Below, piece after piece: positions 22,601-34,275 of a stretch of 64,000 nucleotides of DNA. The translations under genes and the position numbers were made by a program. The stretch spans positions 2,604,001 to 2,668,000 of the forward strand of contig CP071493.1 of NCBI GenBank assembly GCA_017354895.1, in the 5' to 3' direction. How positions within the stretch are numbered: position 1 is the first letter of the stretch; each line of letters begins with the position of its first letter. The notes below the pieces were generated by a model. The model saw nothing but the letters and a program-made list of their open reading frames with translations. It did not search any database and had not been told where the DNA came from. The stretch comes from Podospora comata (taxonomy: Eukaryota > Ascomycota > Sordariomycetes > Sordariales > Podosporaceae).

Positions 22601-25600
22601 ACAGAACAGGGGCTGGGTCTAGGCGAGTCTAGCGACCGTTCCATTGAAGTGGGGCCTGCAGAAGACGTGCATAAGCCTGAAGCCAAGGAGGAATTAGGGT
22701 TGAATACGGCTAGCCTTGGGCTAGACACCGCTGTTTCTCTTGTTGAGAGGCCTATCCTGGTCGAAGACGAGGCAAAGATTGAGCATGAGGCAACAAAAGA
22801 GTTGTCGGATGAGAGACAAGAACTGGTCGAGGCTGAGGTTGTCGATGTTGATGTTGATGACAAGGAAGAGAGCAAGGACACCGTGCGGAATGACGAAAAG
22901 GAAAGCACGTCGCGTATTGTTGATGAGCCAGTCGTTGCCCACGAGCCAGTCCAGGATGTCTTAGTACCAGAGATCACAGCAGCAGCGTCTGAAGATGTTG
23001 TTCAGGAGGAGGCTGTTGATGAGCCTTTGCCCACTACGGCTTCTGAGAATGTGGAGGTGGTTGAGCCTGCGACAAAGAAGAACAAAAAGAAGAAGAAAAA
23101 GAAGAAGGCCGCCGCTACAGCTACTGAGAACCTGGAGACATCTAACGCCACTAATGCTACTGAACAGTCAGTCTCGGAACTGGTCCCAGAGCCATCTGCC
23201 TCTTCAGGCCAAGTAGAGGAGGTTCTCACTGAGACTGCTCCTGCTGAGGAAGTTGCCCTCGCCGAAGATATCGCCGTTCTTTCCGAAATGACCCCTACTG
23301 TTGAGGCAGTACCTCCCAAGGAGACTGCCGCTGCCCCTGAAGCTGCCCCGGCCCAAGTCAAAGAGATTCCCGCGTCTACAACAACCAGCAGTAAGAAGTC
23401 CAAAAAGAAAAAGAAGAAAAAGAACGCCTCCCAATCGACTGAAAATCTAACTACAGTCCCCATTGTCGAAGAGCCACCCGTCCCGGATACCACTGTTCAG
23501 CACCCGTCCACGGACCCGGAGCCCGAGACCAAGCAAATCCCTGAGGATGCTGCCGCCATTTCGATTTCTGCGGACGACGAGCTGCAAAAGGACGCAGACG
23601 ATTCTCTCATAGACAAACAGGAGCCCAAGAGCATGGAGCAGCCCCTCGAGGAGCACAATATTCCCGGACAGGTCAGTCGAGACTCAAGCGAGCAACCCAA
23701 CATTAGCCATGGCAGCGACAGTACAACACCAAGAGGTGAGGACGACAATAAACCACACCAGACCGAGGCCCATCCCGTTTCTGAGGTTTTTTCATCATCG
23801 TTTTCACCAGCACAGTTGCCAGAAAAGAGCGTCCAGAACAACCAGGAGACGGTGGAATCTGCACTCAATGAGATCTCCAGCGATCGACAAGATGGTGTTC
23901 CTGTTACTATTCCCCATGATTTACTACTCCCTGACAATAATGATGCTGCTGAACAAGACGTCTCCAAGGAAGAACCAGGCTTTGACACGATTTCTTTGCA
24001 ACAGGAACAGGACCTCCCCACCGCGCCACCGTTGACGACCGAAGCCACTCCGGAGCTGGAGCCGGTCATTAAGGAGGAGACTGACACTGGTGATGGCCTC
24101 GCCGAGACAAAGTCAACACATGACGTCAAGTCCGGCATCGGTAAGCTCTATATTGCCCCGTCAGAACACAAACACACTATGATGCATCAGATGAACTAAT
24201 CATTTTTCATATTCAGTCGAACGAGGTTTCACCGCCCCGCTGGTGGCTGCAGACAGTACCATTGAGGCCTTGACAGGTGGTGCATCTGGAAGGACTGCCG
24301 TTACCCAGTCAGAACCAATCGCTATTGAGGAGGCTGCAGCACTTGTACCGCTGCCGGAAGAGGTTGAATCTGATTTTCCCACTGATACTACAAGGGCAGA
24401 AGAGGAGAAGAGTAAGGAACACTAGAATTGAATACAAGAACATCATTTAGACTGACATTGACCCAGCACCGCCAATTGATGAAGACAAGGCCGCCTCATC
24501 CGTCGCCCAAGGCGAGGTTCAACAACGGCCTGAAAAAGGTCGGGCTGAAACACCTGCAGTACCTGCAGCAACTCCCCTGCAAGAACAACAACAATTGGGT
24601 GACATCGCTGTACCTCCCCCACAACAACTGCATTTGCAGCAACAAGAGAACTCGTTTCAGGCACTACAGCCAATCCCAACAGCGGCTCCCCCCATTGATG
24701 CTACACAACTGCATGAATTGAGGCTCGCCTCTTCCCCAATCGGTGCCAGGCCTCGCTCGGTCAGCTTCGCCCTGGAAGCGATCAGCCCTGGCGCCTATAC
24801 CCCCACGAGCAGCGGTGCCATGTCTCCTGTAACGGAGCACGAGTCGGAGGATGCATCTGGTCCTTCGTCACGTTACACTCTCCGGAGCAAGAAGAGAGAG
24901 AAGCGGAAGAAGTCTACTGCCCTGAAAGCTGTTGCTAGCCCTACGGATGAGGAACATGGATGGCTCAAAACAAACAAGCCAGCCTCGTTGGGGTTGGTTG
25001 ACTCTCCTAAGCAACAGGCGTCTCCTTCCCAGGAGAGCTTTGATCATCAGCTTGGCACGGTAGCGGAGGAGACTACTTCTGCTATTGAAAATGATGCTGA
25101 TAGCATTAGCGATGCAAGGTCGGTGCTGTCGTTGGCTTTGGGGAAGAGGGCGGAGACGCCGTCGGAGTTTGGGGGAAGTATGGCTGGTTCGGAGGGGACT
25201 GTTGGTGAGAAAAATGAGGAAGCTGGGCCTTCAGTGATGAATGGACTTTTGCTTGCGACAAGGTTGAAGAGGGTGGCGGGACGGTTCAGGGAGAGGAGGG
25301 AGAAGGCGGCAGCGAAGAAGAAGAGCGGGATTGCTTGGCCTAGCAGTGAGCAGGAGGAGAAGCAGAATGTGGAAGAGGAGGTTGGGAAGGAAGATGGTGA
25401 GAATCCCTTTTCTTTTGTATTATCGGATGAGAGTTGAAAAAATAAGAGAAGGGATTGAGACTAATACATGTGTAGAAGTGATGGCTGAAGTAGCTGCACC
25501 TGACAGTCGATTTTGGGAAGTAAAGGAAAATGTTGAAGAACAAGCAGTTGCGACTGATGCCCCTTACCAGCAGGCAGAGCAGACTACTCAGGAAAAGGGA

Positions 25601-28600
25601 GTTGCTCTTGGAACCCCTCTATCTCAGCTCACGGAGCAGCTTGCGCAAAAACAAGCTTCGGAACAACAGGAGGCAGTGGAGCAGGAAACGACCACTGCTG
25701 TTGTTCCTAGGGACCTTTCGCCCATTCCTGAGGAGAGCGCTTCTGAGTCTGAGACTGTCGCTGCTGAGGAGTCTGCTGTTCAAGACTCGACTCCTGTGGA
25801 AGATACCACCCTTACTGCCGAGTTTACAACTGCGGAGGAGGTTTCTGCCCTCCCGGAGCAAGTTTCAAACGAGGAGTCCGCTGTCGAGCCTACAAAGACA
25901 AGGGAGCTCGAGGTTGCTCCCGAGCAAATACTTCCCATTGCAGAGCCTGTCAGCGCTTCAGACGAGGCTGCGGTTGAGCAATCCCCTCTTGTTTTGGGGG
26001 CTATTCAAGAGGAGCAGATCGAGGAAGAGGAGTCTGTGGCTGCTCTGGAGCCAACTGCTGAGCCTGTTGCCGAAGAGGCCCAGGTTGAGGTTGTTGAAGA
26101 GATTGCTCCGGTCGACAAAGCTCCTGCCGAAGAACCCGCTGTGGCCGAGGCTGAACACCGCGCAACGGAAGATCCCGCCACTGCTATTGCTGAGCCTTTG
26201 CTCGAGACCGCTGTTGCTGCTCCAGAGAGTCTTGTTGAACCTGAAGTCCGTGTTCGGGTTGAACTGCCAGTTGCCGATATTGGAGAGCCAGCTCCCACTT
26301 TTGAAAAGCCATCGACTGTTCCAGAGGAGATCATCGCTCCTTCGGTTGAAGGGGTCACTCCAGCTGTCGAAGTCAACATTCCTGCGCTTGAACAGAGCAT
26401 CATCAAGCTTGATGACAGCACTCCTGAAACTCAGGACCAAGAATCAGTCGTTGGCCGCAATATCTCTATGGATGCAGAGCCACAGCTTGAGCCCGAGGTC
26501 GTTCCACTTACGCAAGAGGCGGAGTTGTCAATAAGTGAGCCTGAGCTCACTCCTGCCATCCAGATCGCTCCCGAAGCCCAGCTAGAACCCGCCAGCGCCG
26601 AGGTTGTGGAAGATGTCCCAGAGCAATCTCCCGCCGCTATCAAGCTCGAAGCTGAAGTCGGCTCTGCCGTTACCGAACATGAGCAACTCCAACACCGTAC
26701 AGATGAGCTGACGGAGGCGATGTCAATTCCATTGCCAGTAGAGGTCGAGGACAGTTCAGATCTTATTCCAGTTGCTGAGCCTGAGCAACGACAACCTGAG
26801 TTCGATGAATTTGCGGAGGCTATCTCAATCCCATTGCCAGAAGACTTCGAGTCAATCTCTGAACCTACTCTAGTTGCTGAAGTTGAGCAACCGCGACTTC
26901 AACAAGATGAATTGGCGGAGGCTTTGACAACTCCGTTGCCAGATGAGGCTGAAGAGATCTTTGATCTTACTCCAGTTGCTGAAATCGAGCAAGCGCAAGT
27001 TCGACTGGATATATGGGCGGAGGCTTTGACTGTTCCACTGCCTGAAGACTCCGAGTCAAAGGTTGAGGTTGAGGCTGATACTCCCCCAGTGATGGCTTCT
27101 GATGACGTTCGGGCTGTTGCTGTCGTTGAGAAGACTGCCCCGGTCGCGGTTGAAGAGCTAATCCCCACTGTCGATGAGTCAGCTCCTGTTGTTGAAGAGC
27201 CAATTTTTATCGGCGAGTCTGAGCAAGCTGTTGATGTCACGCCCACTCCTGCTGAAACGTCTGTTGAGGAAAAATCTCCCTTGCCGGAGAAGTCTGTCTC
27301 GGTCGCTGAAGACATTGCGCCCGCTTCGGAAGAGCCAATCAATCTTCTTACTGCCGATGAAGAGTCTGCTCAAAAGCCAGAATTTGATAGGGAGCTCGCC
27401 TTCGCCGCTGAGATTGCTCTTCCAGAGGCCACAGCTGACGAGATCGAACTACCTACTACACCACCCGGACAACTCTCAGTCGACCAAGATCTCGTTTGGG
27501 CAACTGAGACCCCTCTGCCAGAAGACACAGCTGATGAAGTCGAACTACCTGCTACCCCCGTAGAAGAGCTCTCGGGGGGTCAAGGTTTCGCTTTGGCAGC
27601 GGCAACCCCTCTTCCAGATGTCACCGAGGATGAACTGGACCTGGTGCCTACACCAACTAAAGAGTGCTCTGTGAATCAGGATCTCGCTTTAGCAACTGAA
27701 ACTCCCTTTCCAGAAGTCACAGAGGATGAACTCGAACCAGTTTCTGTGCCAGCAGTTGGCTCAGTCCCAGTGCACGAAGAGATTTATACTTTGCGCGAGG
27801 TTCTTGCACCAGAGACTGAGGAGATCGCTCTTCCTACTGTTGAAGAGCTGATCTCCACTGTTGTCGAAGACGCTGCTTCTGCTACTATCGAGGAGTCAGT
27901 GACAGTCTTGGCTGAAGAGTCTCGGTCTGAGGTTCAACCTGTGGCCACTGTCGAGACAGTTGAAGGGCCTTTGGAAGTTTCTGAGATGCCCGTCGTTGAG
28001 GAGCCGGTCGTTCAAGGGCCTGTCCTTGAGAAGGTTATCGTCGAAGAGGTTGTTGAGGAAGGGCCTGCAGCTATTGAGAAGCCTGTTGCTATGGCTGAAG
28101 AGTCTGCGGCTGCCGTTGATGAGCCTGCTGTTGTCGTCAAAGAGATGCCAGTCCCTGAGGAGGCTGTCGCTACTGTCGAAGAACCCAACGTTAACATCCA
28201 GGAACCCGCTATTGCTGAAGAACCCGCCGTTGCCAGAGAAGTTCCGGATTCTGAACAGGTTTTGATCCCCGAAGCCACCAACATTGACGAAGAGGTTCTC
28301 GTTCCCGAGGAAGTCCCGGTGGAATCGCCAAGTCTCCCTGTCGTCGAGACAGCTCCTGAGGAACCTGCTTCAACTCCAGCCCCTGTGATCGAAGAGACAT
28401 TCGAGTTGCCAGCCAAGAAGAAGAAGGGTAAGAAGAAGAAGAAGAAGGCCGCAGAGAATGAAGCTGAGATTCTAGGTGTTGCATCTTCCGCTAGCATCGA
28501 GGAGTCGACGCCAACAGTACTGGATCTGACTGCCGAGCCGACAATTGAGGAGCCGACAATTGAGGAGCCGACAATCGAGGAGCCGACAATTGAGGAAACT

Positions 28601-31600
28601 ATGATCGAAGAATCAACACCCGAAGAACCGACAATCGAGGGGCCCTCTGTTACAACGCATGAGTCCGTTGAGCCCGTCATTGCCACTCCAGCGGTCGAAG
28701 AGGCCATCGTTCTAGCATCTCAACAGTCTACGGCACGCGGACTACCATTACTCGAATATGTCCATGAGCCTATCGAGCCATCGGTTCCAGCAATCCAAGA
28801 GGTAACGAAGCCATCCAAAAAGTCCAGGAAGAAGAAAAAGAAGGGTTCCAAAGCCGGTAGTTCCGAGTCTACTTCTACCATTGTAACGCCTTCCCAGGAA
28901 TTCAGCAATTCTCTTGAGCCCACAGTCGAAGAGCCCTTTCTTATGCCCAAGTCACAGGATGAACCCACCGAACCAATGACTGTCAATGAGCCAAAGTCTT
29001 TTTTATCCGAGGCAACGGCCGTACCGCTTCTGGAGTCTGACACAGGGGATGAGCCAATCCCCGCTCCTGAGCCAGAGGTCACCGAGCCTTCTCCAGTGAT
29101 CGAGGAGTTCGATGCTTCTGACGCTGCTCTGTCGGAGCTTCCGAAGGCTCTCGATGTCGAAGGTGAGCCTGCGACCTTGACAGCCCAGCAACCCAAGGCT
29201 TTCGAGGCAGTTGGTATTCCCGAGGAGACCACGCCCATTGTTAAAGAACCAGCCTCAGAAGCACTTGTTCCAGAGCCATCAACAGACAAGCATTCAGTGG
29301 GCGCTGTTGAAATTGAGCCTGCGCAAGAGGTGATTCGGCAACAATCCAAAGCTGAACAACTCCCTGTTGCTGCTTCGCAGCCCGAGGTGATTGATGGGCC
29401 AGTTTTGGAGAAGCAAACCATTGAGGCAAACACTCTTGTTGTCGACCCCGTTCAAGAGCCGAGTCAAGATCGCTCTTTGGAAATTTCAAACAACACTCCT
29501 TCACCCACACTCGACCTGGAAGTTGAGATGCAGACGGAAACTTTGCCTGAAGTTGAACCACCTACCATCGCCGCTTCTCCGGCCGAGTCTATCGAGCTGG
29601 TTTCGCTTGCCCCTGAGGAGCATGTTCAAGAACCCAGTCAAGACCATTCTTTGGACATTTCCCAGACTTCTGAAATCGAGAATGCCCCCCTTGCTGTTCC
29701 TCAACCTGATACTACTGAGGAGCAAGCCAGTCCTGTCGTCGAAGAGATCGTCAATTTGCCAACTCAGCTTGGGGTTGCGATATCTTCTCGCAGCATTCCA
29801 CAGACCGAGCGAGAGGTCGAGGTTCCTGCCATGGCTGAGCCTACTCTTAACGAGGATCCTCTTGAGACATCTGACAAGGCCGAGATCGCCCCTTCCATCG
29901 ACTCTCCCGTCTCGATTGAGGAGCAGTCTATTCCGCCTGAGACAGCTGAGCGCAGCGTTGCTCTTTCAGAAGAACCGATCACCGAATTCAGGCAAATTTC
30001 AGCCGAGCAGCAAGACGAAGTCTTCGTGCTCCCTGTCGTCGAGTCCAAGAAGCAAAAGAGAAAGAAGAATAAGAAGAAGGGCAAGAAAATCGAGGTCGAG
30101 AATCAGCCTGAGTCTTCTTCTGAGGTCACGCCTGCTCCTAAGCCCTCTTCTGGGACTACACTGGATCGTGCTCTAGAGCCTACTTCTGATCTTGTCATTG
30201 CTCCAGCTGCGGAGTCCACCCCTGAGATTTCTGTTCAGCTTGTCAAGGACCCTTTTGACGACCCTGTCCAAGAGCCTACCACAGCCCTCGAGGTCGCTCC
30301 TGTCCACTCGACTAGAGAAGCTGAAGTCGCTGAAAAGCCAATCGATCGCCAGGTTCCTGTTGAAGAGCCATTTATTCAGCAACCCGAGTCTAAAGTTGGA
30401 GACTTTGCTGATGAAGAATTCTTCCCCTTGCCAACAAAAAAGTCAAAGAAGAACAAGAAGGGAAAGAATGTCCCCGCGGTGATCGACGATCATGACGGCG
30501 GCTCTGGTGTCACTACGCCGCTGATCATCGAGGAGCAGAAGCATGCACTTTTTGCTGCTCCTGAAGCTCACACTCCTCTAGTTGAAAAGGCGTCAAATGG
30601 TTCTCCAGATGAGGCAATTCTTGTGGAGGAACGCGGCTCTGCGGTTGGTGGTGCTTCGATTGAGGAATCTCCGGTTCCTGAAGAGACGCCAGTCACCGAG
30701 ACACCTACCGTGGAAGTTTCGGTTGTTGAGACTTCTGACGAGGAGACACCCTCTGTCGAAGACGCTCCAATCGTTGAAGTTGAAATTCTAGACGCCGAGA
30801 CAGCTCCTGTGGTGGAGGTGGACGTTGTCGAGGAGACTCCCACTGTGGAGCAGGAGCCTGTGTATACAGAGGTTCAAGAGCCTATTGTTATCAACATGGA
30901 GGAAGAGCCCATCACCATCGCTTTGCCCAAACCTATCAGCAGACCACAGACACCCGACATGCTCACTTGCGAGGCTGAGGTGACGCCTCTTCCTCCCAGC
31001 AGACCACAGACTCCCGTTCTTGAGAAGGTGGCTGTTCCTTTGCCCTCAACTCCCGCCAGTCAACAACAGGCTGACAATCATACCGTTGTAACTCCCGCGT
31101 CTGTCACTAGAGACTTAGGCTTGCTTCCTGAGATCTCTTTACTTCCGCCAATTAGCCTTGAGAGAACACCCCCGCGGAGTGTCAAAGAGCAAGTCGATCT
31201 CACTCCCGCTCAAGAAAGCAGCCACATTCCGCATGATCCACCGTTCGAGTACGAAGGACGGCGCAAAAAGGTCAAGACAGTGGAGGCAGAGCAAGTTGAA
31301 CTTGATGAGCCTGCTGTGCCCGCCGGTGCTGAGGTTGATGCGAGCTCTAACAAGGGGAAGAACAAGGAGGAGGCTGTTGTTGCGGCGACCGCACTTGCAG
31401 GTGGCGTTTCGTTGTTCGACAAGTTAAAGGAGAAGGAGAAAGAGGAGTGGAGAGTGATGGGGGATGCAAATATCAGTGTGTTGACTTCAGGTTGGGACGA
31501 TATGGGGTCTGTGCTGGGTGGTGCACCGGTTTATGAGTATGACGAGAAGGGAAAGAAAGTGGTTGGGAGCTTGTACGATGAGGAAGATGAAGATAAAGTT

Positions 31601-34275
31601 GAAAAGAAGGCAAGGAGATCATGGAAGACTGAGGCTGGACTGGGGAGGATGGATTCAGAGACGATTCCCAGGTCAGTTAGGGAGTTGTCCAAGGCGAAGA
31701 CAGAGGATACATCAGAGAGGGGGAGGAAGATGGAGCGTGGGAAGAGCTCGCCGTCGCCAGAGCCTGTGCAGCGGTCGTTCTCTTTCCCGGATGATATTGC
31801 TGATGAGGAGGCATTCGAGACACGCGATACCACGGGTGATGAGAAGGAGCATGTCCGGGAGATGGTTCCTGTGGCAGACCAGCCTGTCCGGCTTCCACGC
31901 ATGTCTAGCTTTGGGGACTTTATGCGATCTCATGCTAGTCTGCCGCCGGTTCAAGAGGAGCTCTCGGAGGAGGATGAGCCCAAGAAGCAAAAGACGCCTG
32001 TCCGGCTCAACACACCGGCACATCATGCTTTACGAGACAGCGGTCTTGGAGGAGAGTCTCCCCGTGTTTCTCGAGGTCTCCAGCCTGGTGAGACGGAGCA
32101 TCTCCGTGACAGCGGTGTTCACCTCACACCACGCAACAGCACCGAGGTGGAACGCCAACAAAAGAGACGCTCACCACTGGGCGGAAGTGTTCGCCTGTTG
32201 GAGCCTTCACCGCCCCCTCACACGCCTGAGCCAGAAAAATCAGCGGTTGCATCGGCTGTTCCCAGCAGCAGTAGCGCCAAGCGGATTGGGCCCAACACCA
32301 GCATTCAACGCCTCCGCACACCTGAGCCGTTGCGGCCTGACAGCCCAGGCAGTGTCGGGAGCATCCGGTCGCACAACACTGCAACCCCCCCGCTCCGACG
32401 AATGGACAAGCGAACCAGTGGGAACTTGCGGTCAGGCACGTCTAGCCAAACAGAGCTAGCCGCCAAGGCCCGCGAGCAGGGACATGGCCAAAATTCATCC
32501 TCAACCGACCTCTCCCCAGCCATCGATATCACTGGAGCTGCCGCACTGGGAGCCCTGGCCGCTGCTACCACCACCACTACCACCTCAACAGGCTCATCGT
32601 TCACATCTCCGCCCATTGCGAATGAAGGTCGCACCCGTGCCGCCAAGGACATGTCTGATGTCTTTGTGAGTTTTATCCCCTGTCACTATTTTCATTATTC
32701 ACTCTGCTAATCATGTTGTCCCGTCGACAGGAGGCTTATGGAGAGGGCCGAATTGGCTCTCCACGCTCACCGACCCGTCCGCACAGCATGCGTCGCCGCC
32801 AAAGCTTGCAAGTAATTGAGCTCGAGGCCCGCGTCGAACAGCTTATACATGAAAACCAGCAGCTGGCAAACAGCCGCGCCCAAGCCGAATCCCAGCTGGC
32901 CCGCGGGAGCCTCTCCTCCGACAGCGACCGCGAATATGAAATCGAGCAGCTCAAGCGCGCCCTCAACGAAGCCAATGGCGTTATCGAGCGATTAAAACAA
33001 ACCAATGAGGGCCTGCGCAACTCTACCTCTGCCATCGCCGTCCAGCACCACGAGGAGGTTCGTCGCTACGAAGCCCAACAAGCTCAGGCCGCCAAAGAAC
33101 TTCAGAAACAGGCGCGGTCTGCCAAGGAAAAAGATGCCGAGATCGCCCATCTCCGCACCCAACTAGAGGCCTCGACCGAGGAAATCAAGAGGCTCCAGCA
33201 GCAGATTCTCGAGCAGAGCAGAGCCAGCGTCGACTCTGACTTCCTCGACGTCCGTGACATTGACTACTTTGACCATCGCTGCCAGCAGTTGTGCGCCCAC
33301 GTCTCGCAATGGGTGCTCCGCTTCTCCAAGTTCAGCGACATGCGCGCATGTCGCCTGACGAATGAACTCAGCGATGAGAAGCTGATTGACCGTCTCGACA
33401 ATGCCGTTCTTGACGGCTCCAATGTCGACACTTACCTCAATGACCGCGTCCGCCGTCGTGACATTTTCATGAGCATGACCATGACCATGATCTGGGAATT
33501 TGTCTTCACGCGGTATCTCTTCGGCATGGACCGTGAGCAACGCCAAAAGCTCAAGCACCTTGAGAAGCAGCTCATCGACGTCGGACCTCCCCACGCTGTC
33601 CGGCAGTGGCGTGCCGTGACATTAACGCTCTTGTCACGCCGTCCAGGTTTCAAGAGGCAGCGGGATCAGGACACAGAGGCGGTTGTCCAAGCCATCTTGG
33701 ACACTCTCGCTAAAATACTCCCTCCCCCTTCCAACCTGGAGGACCAAATACAAGCCCAACTTCGCCGGGTAGTCCGTGAGGCGGTCGGGCTAGCAATAGA
33801 GATGCGCTGCCAAAGAGCAGAATACATCATGCTCCCTCCTCTCCAGCCCGAGTACGACGACGCCGGCGAACTCGTCGAAGACGTCAAGTTCAACGCCGCC
33901 CTCATGAACGACGGGGGACAGTCCAATCTCACCAATGAGGAGCTCGAATCGACGGCTGCCACCGTCCGGGTGGTGCTGTTCCCGTTGGTGCTGAGAAAGG
34001 GGGATGACGAAGGGAGGGGGGATGACGAGATTGTTGTTACACCTGCGCAGGTTCTGGTTGCGAGGTCGGCGTATGCCTCGCCTGCCACGCCTACGCAGAG
34101 TATAAGGGGGAAGAATGTGAGGTTGTTGACTCCGATTAGTGATGCTGGTGGGGGGGCGAGCGTTGGGGGACGGAGCCCGAAGCAGGAGAGGGGGGTTATG
34201 GGGCCGCCGCCGCAGCCGGGGTTAAGGGGGCAGGGGAGTGATGTTAGTATGGGGGATCATGGGGGGTATATTTAG
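10677..34275 (+). CDS. lah: Giant leashin-type / involucrin-repeat protein (7,725 residues), Woronin-body tether
   Basis: Proposed exons: 10677-12517, 12616-19268, 19317-24140, 24217-24411, 24467-25396, 25476-32665, 32731-34275; all junctions are GT-AG and keep frame. The N-terminal region is Arg/Ser-rich, with a basic patch near FFALSSVKKVKKRRSFKRK and a DEEWESASDSD acidic tract. Residues ~710-825 form a charged coiled coil. Then come ~50 copies of a LPALPES-x-P-x-SP unit, and acidic VEEP-rich spacers with eight lysine clusters such as KKSKKKKKK. A second coiled coil lies at ~7238-7375, and a conserved-looking globular C-terminus (HRCQQLCAHVSQWVLRFSKF onward) ends the chain. This order matches fungal leashin, which ties Woronin bodies to the cortex or septal pore. 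In Neurospora the function is split between lah-1 and lah-2, in Aspergillus it is one protein; here it reads as one. Identity rests on architecture and remembered family features, not alignment. The exon 2-3 junction hides an in-frame TAA and is the weakest part of the model. Confidence 0.75.
11777..12851 (+). other. Cluster of three Ala/Gly-rich hydrophobic segments in the leashin N-terminal region
   Basis: Three short uncharged stretches of small residues stand out in an otherwise charged, disordered chain: around 11777-11844 (GVMGAAIGAG), 12298-12370 (PAVVGAIGAAVVAGAVL, a GxxxG/AxxxA pattern) and 12791-12851 (PAVIGAVAGAVLAAGA). Related segments recur at 10761-10803, 14719-14770, 16490-16548 and 32527-32590. 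They resemble glycine-zipper helices that insert in or associate at membranes; that role is inference. Confidence 0.55.
16021..21140 (+). repeat. ~50-copy degenerate coding repeat, LPALPES-x-P-x-SP
   Basis: The unit is a core L-P-A-L-P-(E/D)-S-x-P-x-(S/T)-P plus a variable linker, usually 20-45 residues between cores. The core is kept while linkers differ, and typical cores are LPALPESQPMSP and LPALPDSQPVSP. Most units end in an SP or TP dipeptide, the target of proline-directed kinases. The tract crosses the putative 48-nt intron without changing register. Confidence 0.9.
19269..19316 (+). other. Putative 48-nt intron containing the only in-frame stop of the leashin frame
   Basis: Donor A|GTAAGT at 19269, branch-like TTAAC with its A at 19305, acceptor TTAG ending at 19316, 11 nt beyond the branch A. 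The length is a multiple of three. It contains TAA at 19310-19312. Upstream and downstream of that TAA the repeat protein continues in the same frame, so removal restores one long frame (..LSE-N-ALPAPSDS..). The 15 codons before the TAA also read like ordinary linker sequence, so this may be coding sequence turned into an intron. The alternative is a genuine nonsense codon or a base error. Confidence 0.6.
26690..27760 (+). repeat. Two adjacent families of in-frame tandem repeats
   Basis: About 26690-27050 holds four copies of a ~38-41-residue unit with the core (D/E)E-x-AEA-x-(S/T)-x-PLP-(E/D) and a PVAE tail. About 27380-27750 holds four copies of a ~36-residue unit with the core A-x-E-TPLP-E-x-T-x-DE-(V/L)-E-L. 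Copies in each family are more alike than the LPALPES repeats, suggesting later local duplication. Confidence 0.75.
28535..28640 (+). repeat. 15-bp minisatellite coding TIEEP repeats
   Basis: Near-identical 15-bp units (ccgacaattgaggag type) encode consecutive T-I-E-E-P pentapeptides, four in a row and then diverged copies. Near-perfect DNA identity points to recent slippage or unequal exchange and predicts length variation between strains. Confidence 0.85.

Larger units (their letters stand above)
21800..30480 (+). repeat. Eight lysine-rich clusters set in acidic spacers (involucrin-like pattern)
   Basis: Clusters such as KKDKKKKKQRK, KKSKKKKKK, KKNKKKKKKKK and KKQKRKKNKKKGKK are encoded near 21810, 22160, 23080, 23395, 28415, 28815, 30050 and 30445. 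Each is usually followed by A/E/N residues, and they are separated by hundreds of Glu/Val/Pro/Thr-rich residues. The alternation gives sharply opposite charge blocks along one chain. This is the feature behind the 'involucrin repeat' name used for such fungal proteins. Confidence 0.8.

Noticed and set aside
13129-32652. Many other antisense and shifted frames over the leashin repeats (for example near 22000-23500 and 28000-29400)
   Set aside because: Their Ser/Gly/Thr or Leu/Arg-rich low-complexity products are what repetitive acidic codons give in other frames.
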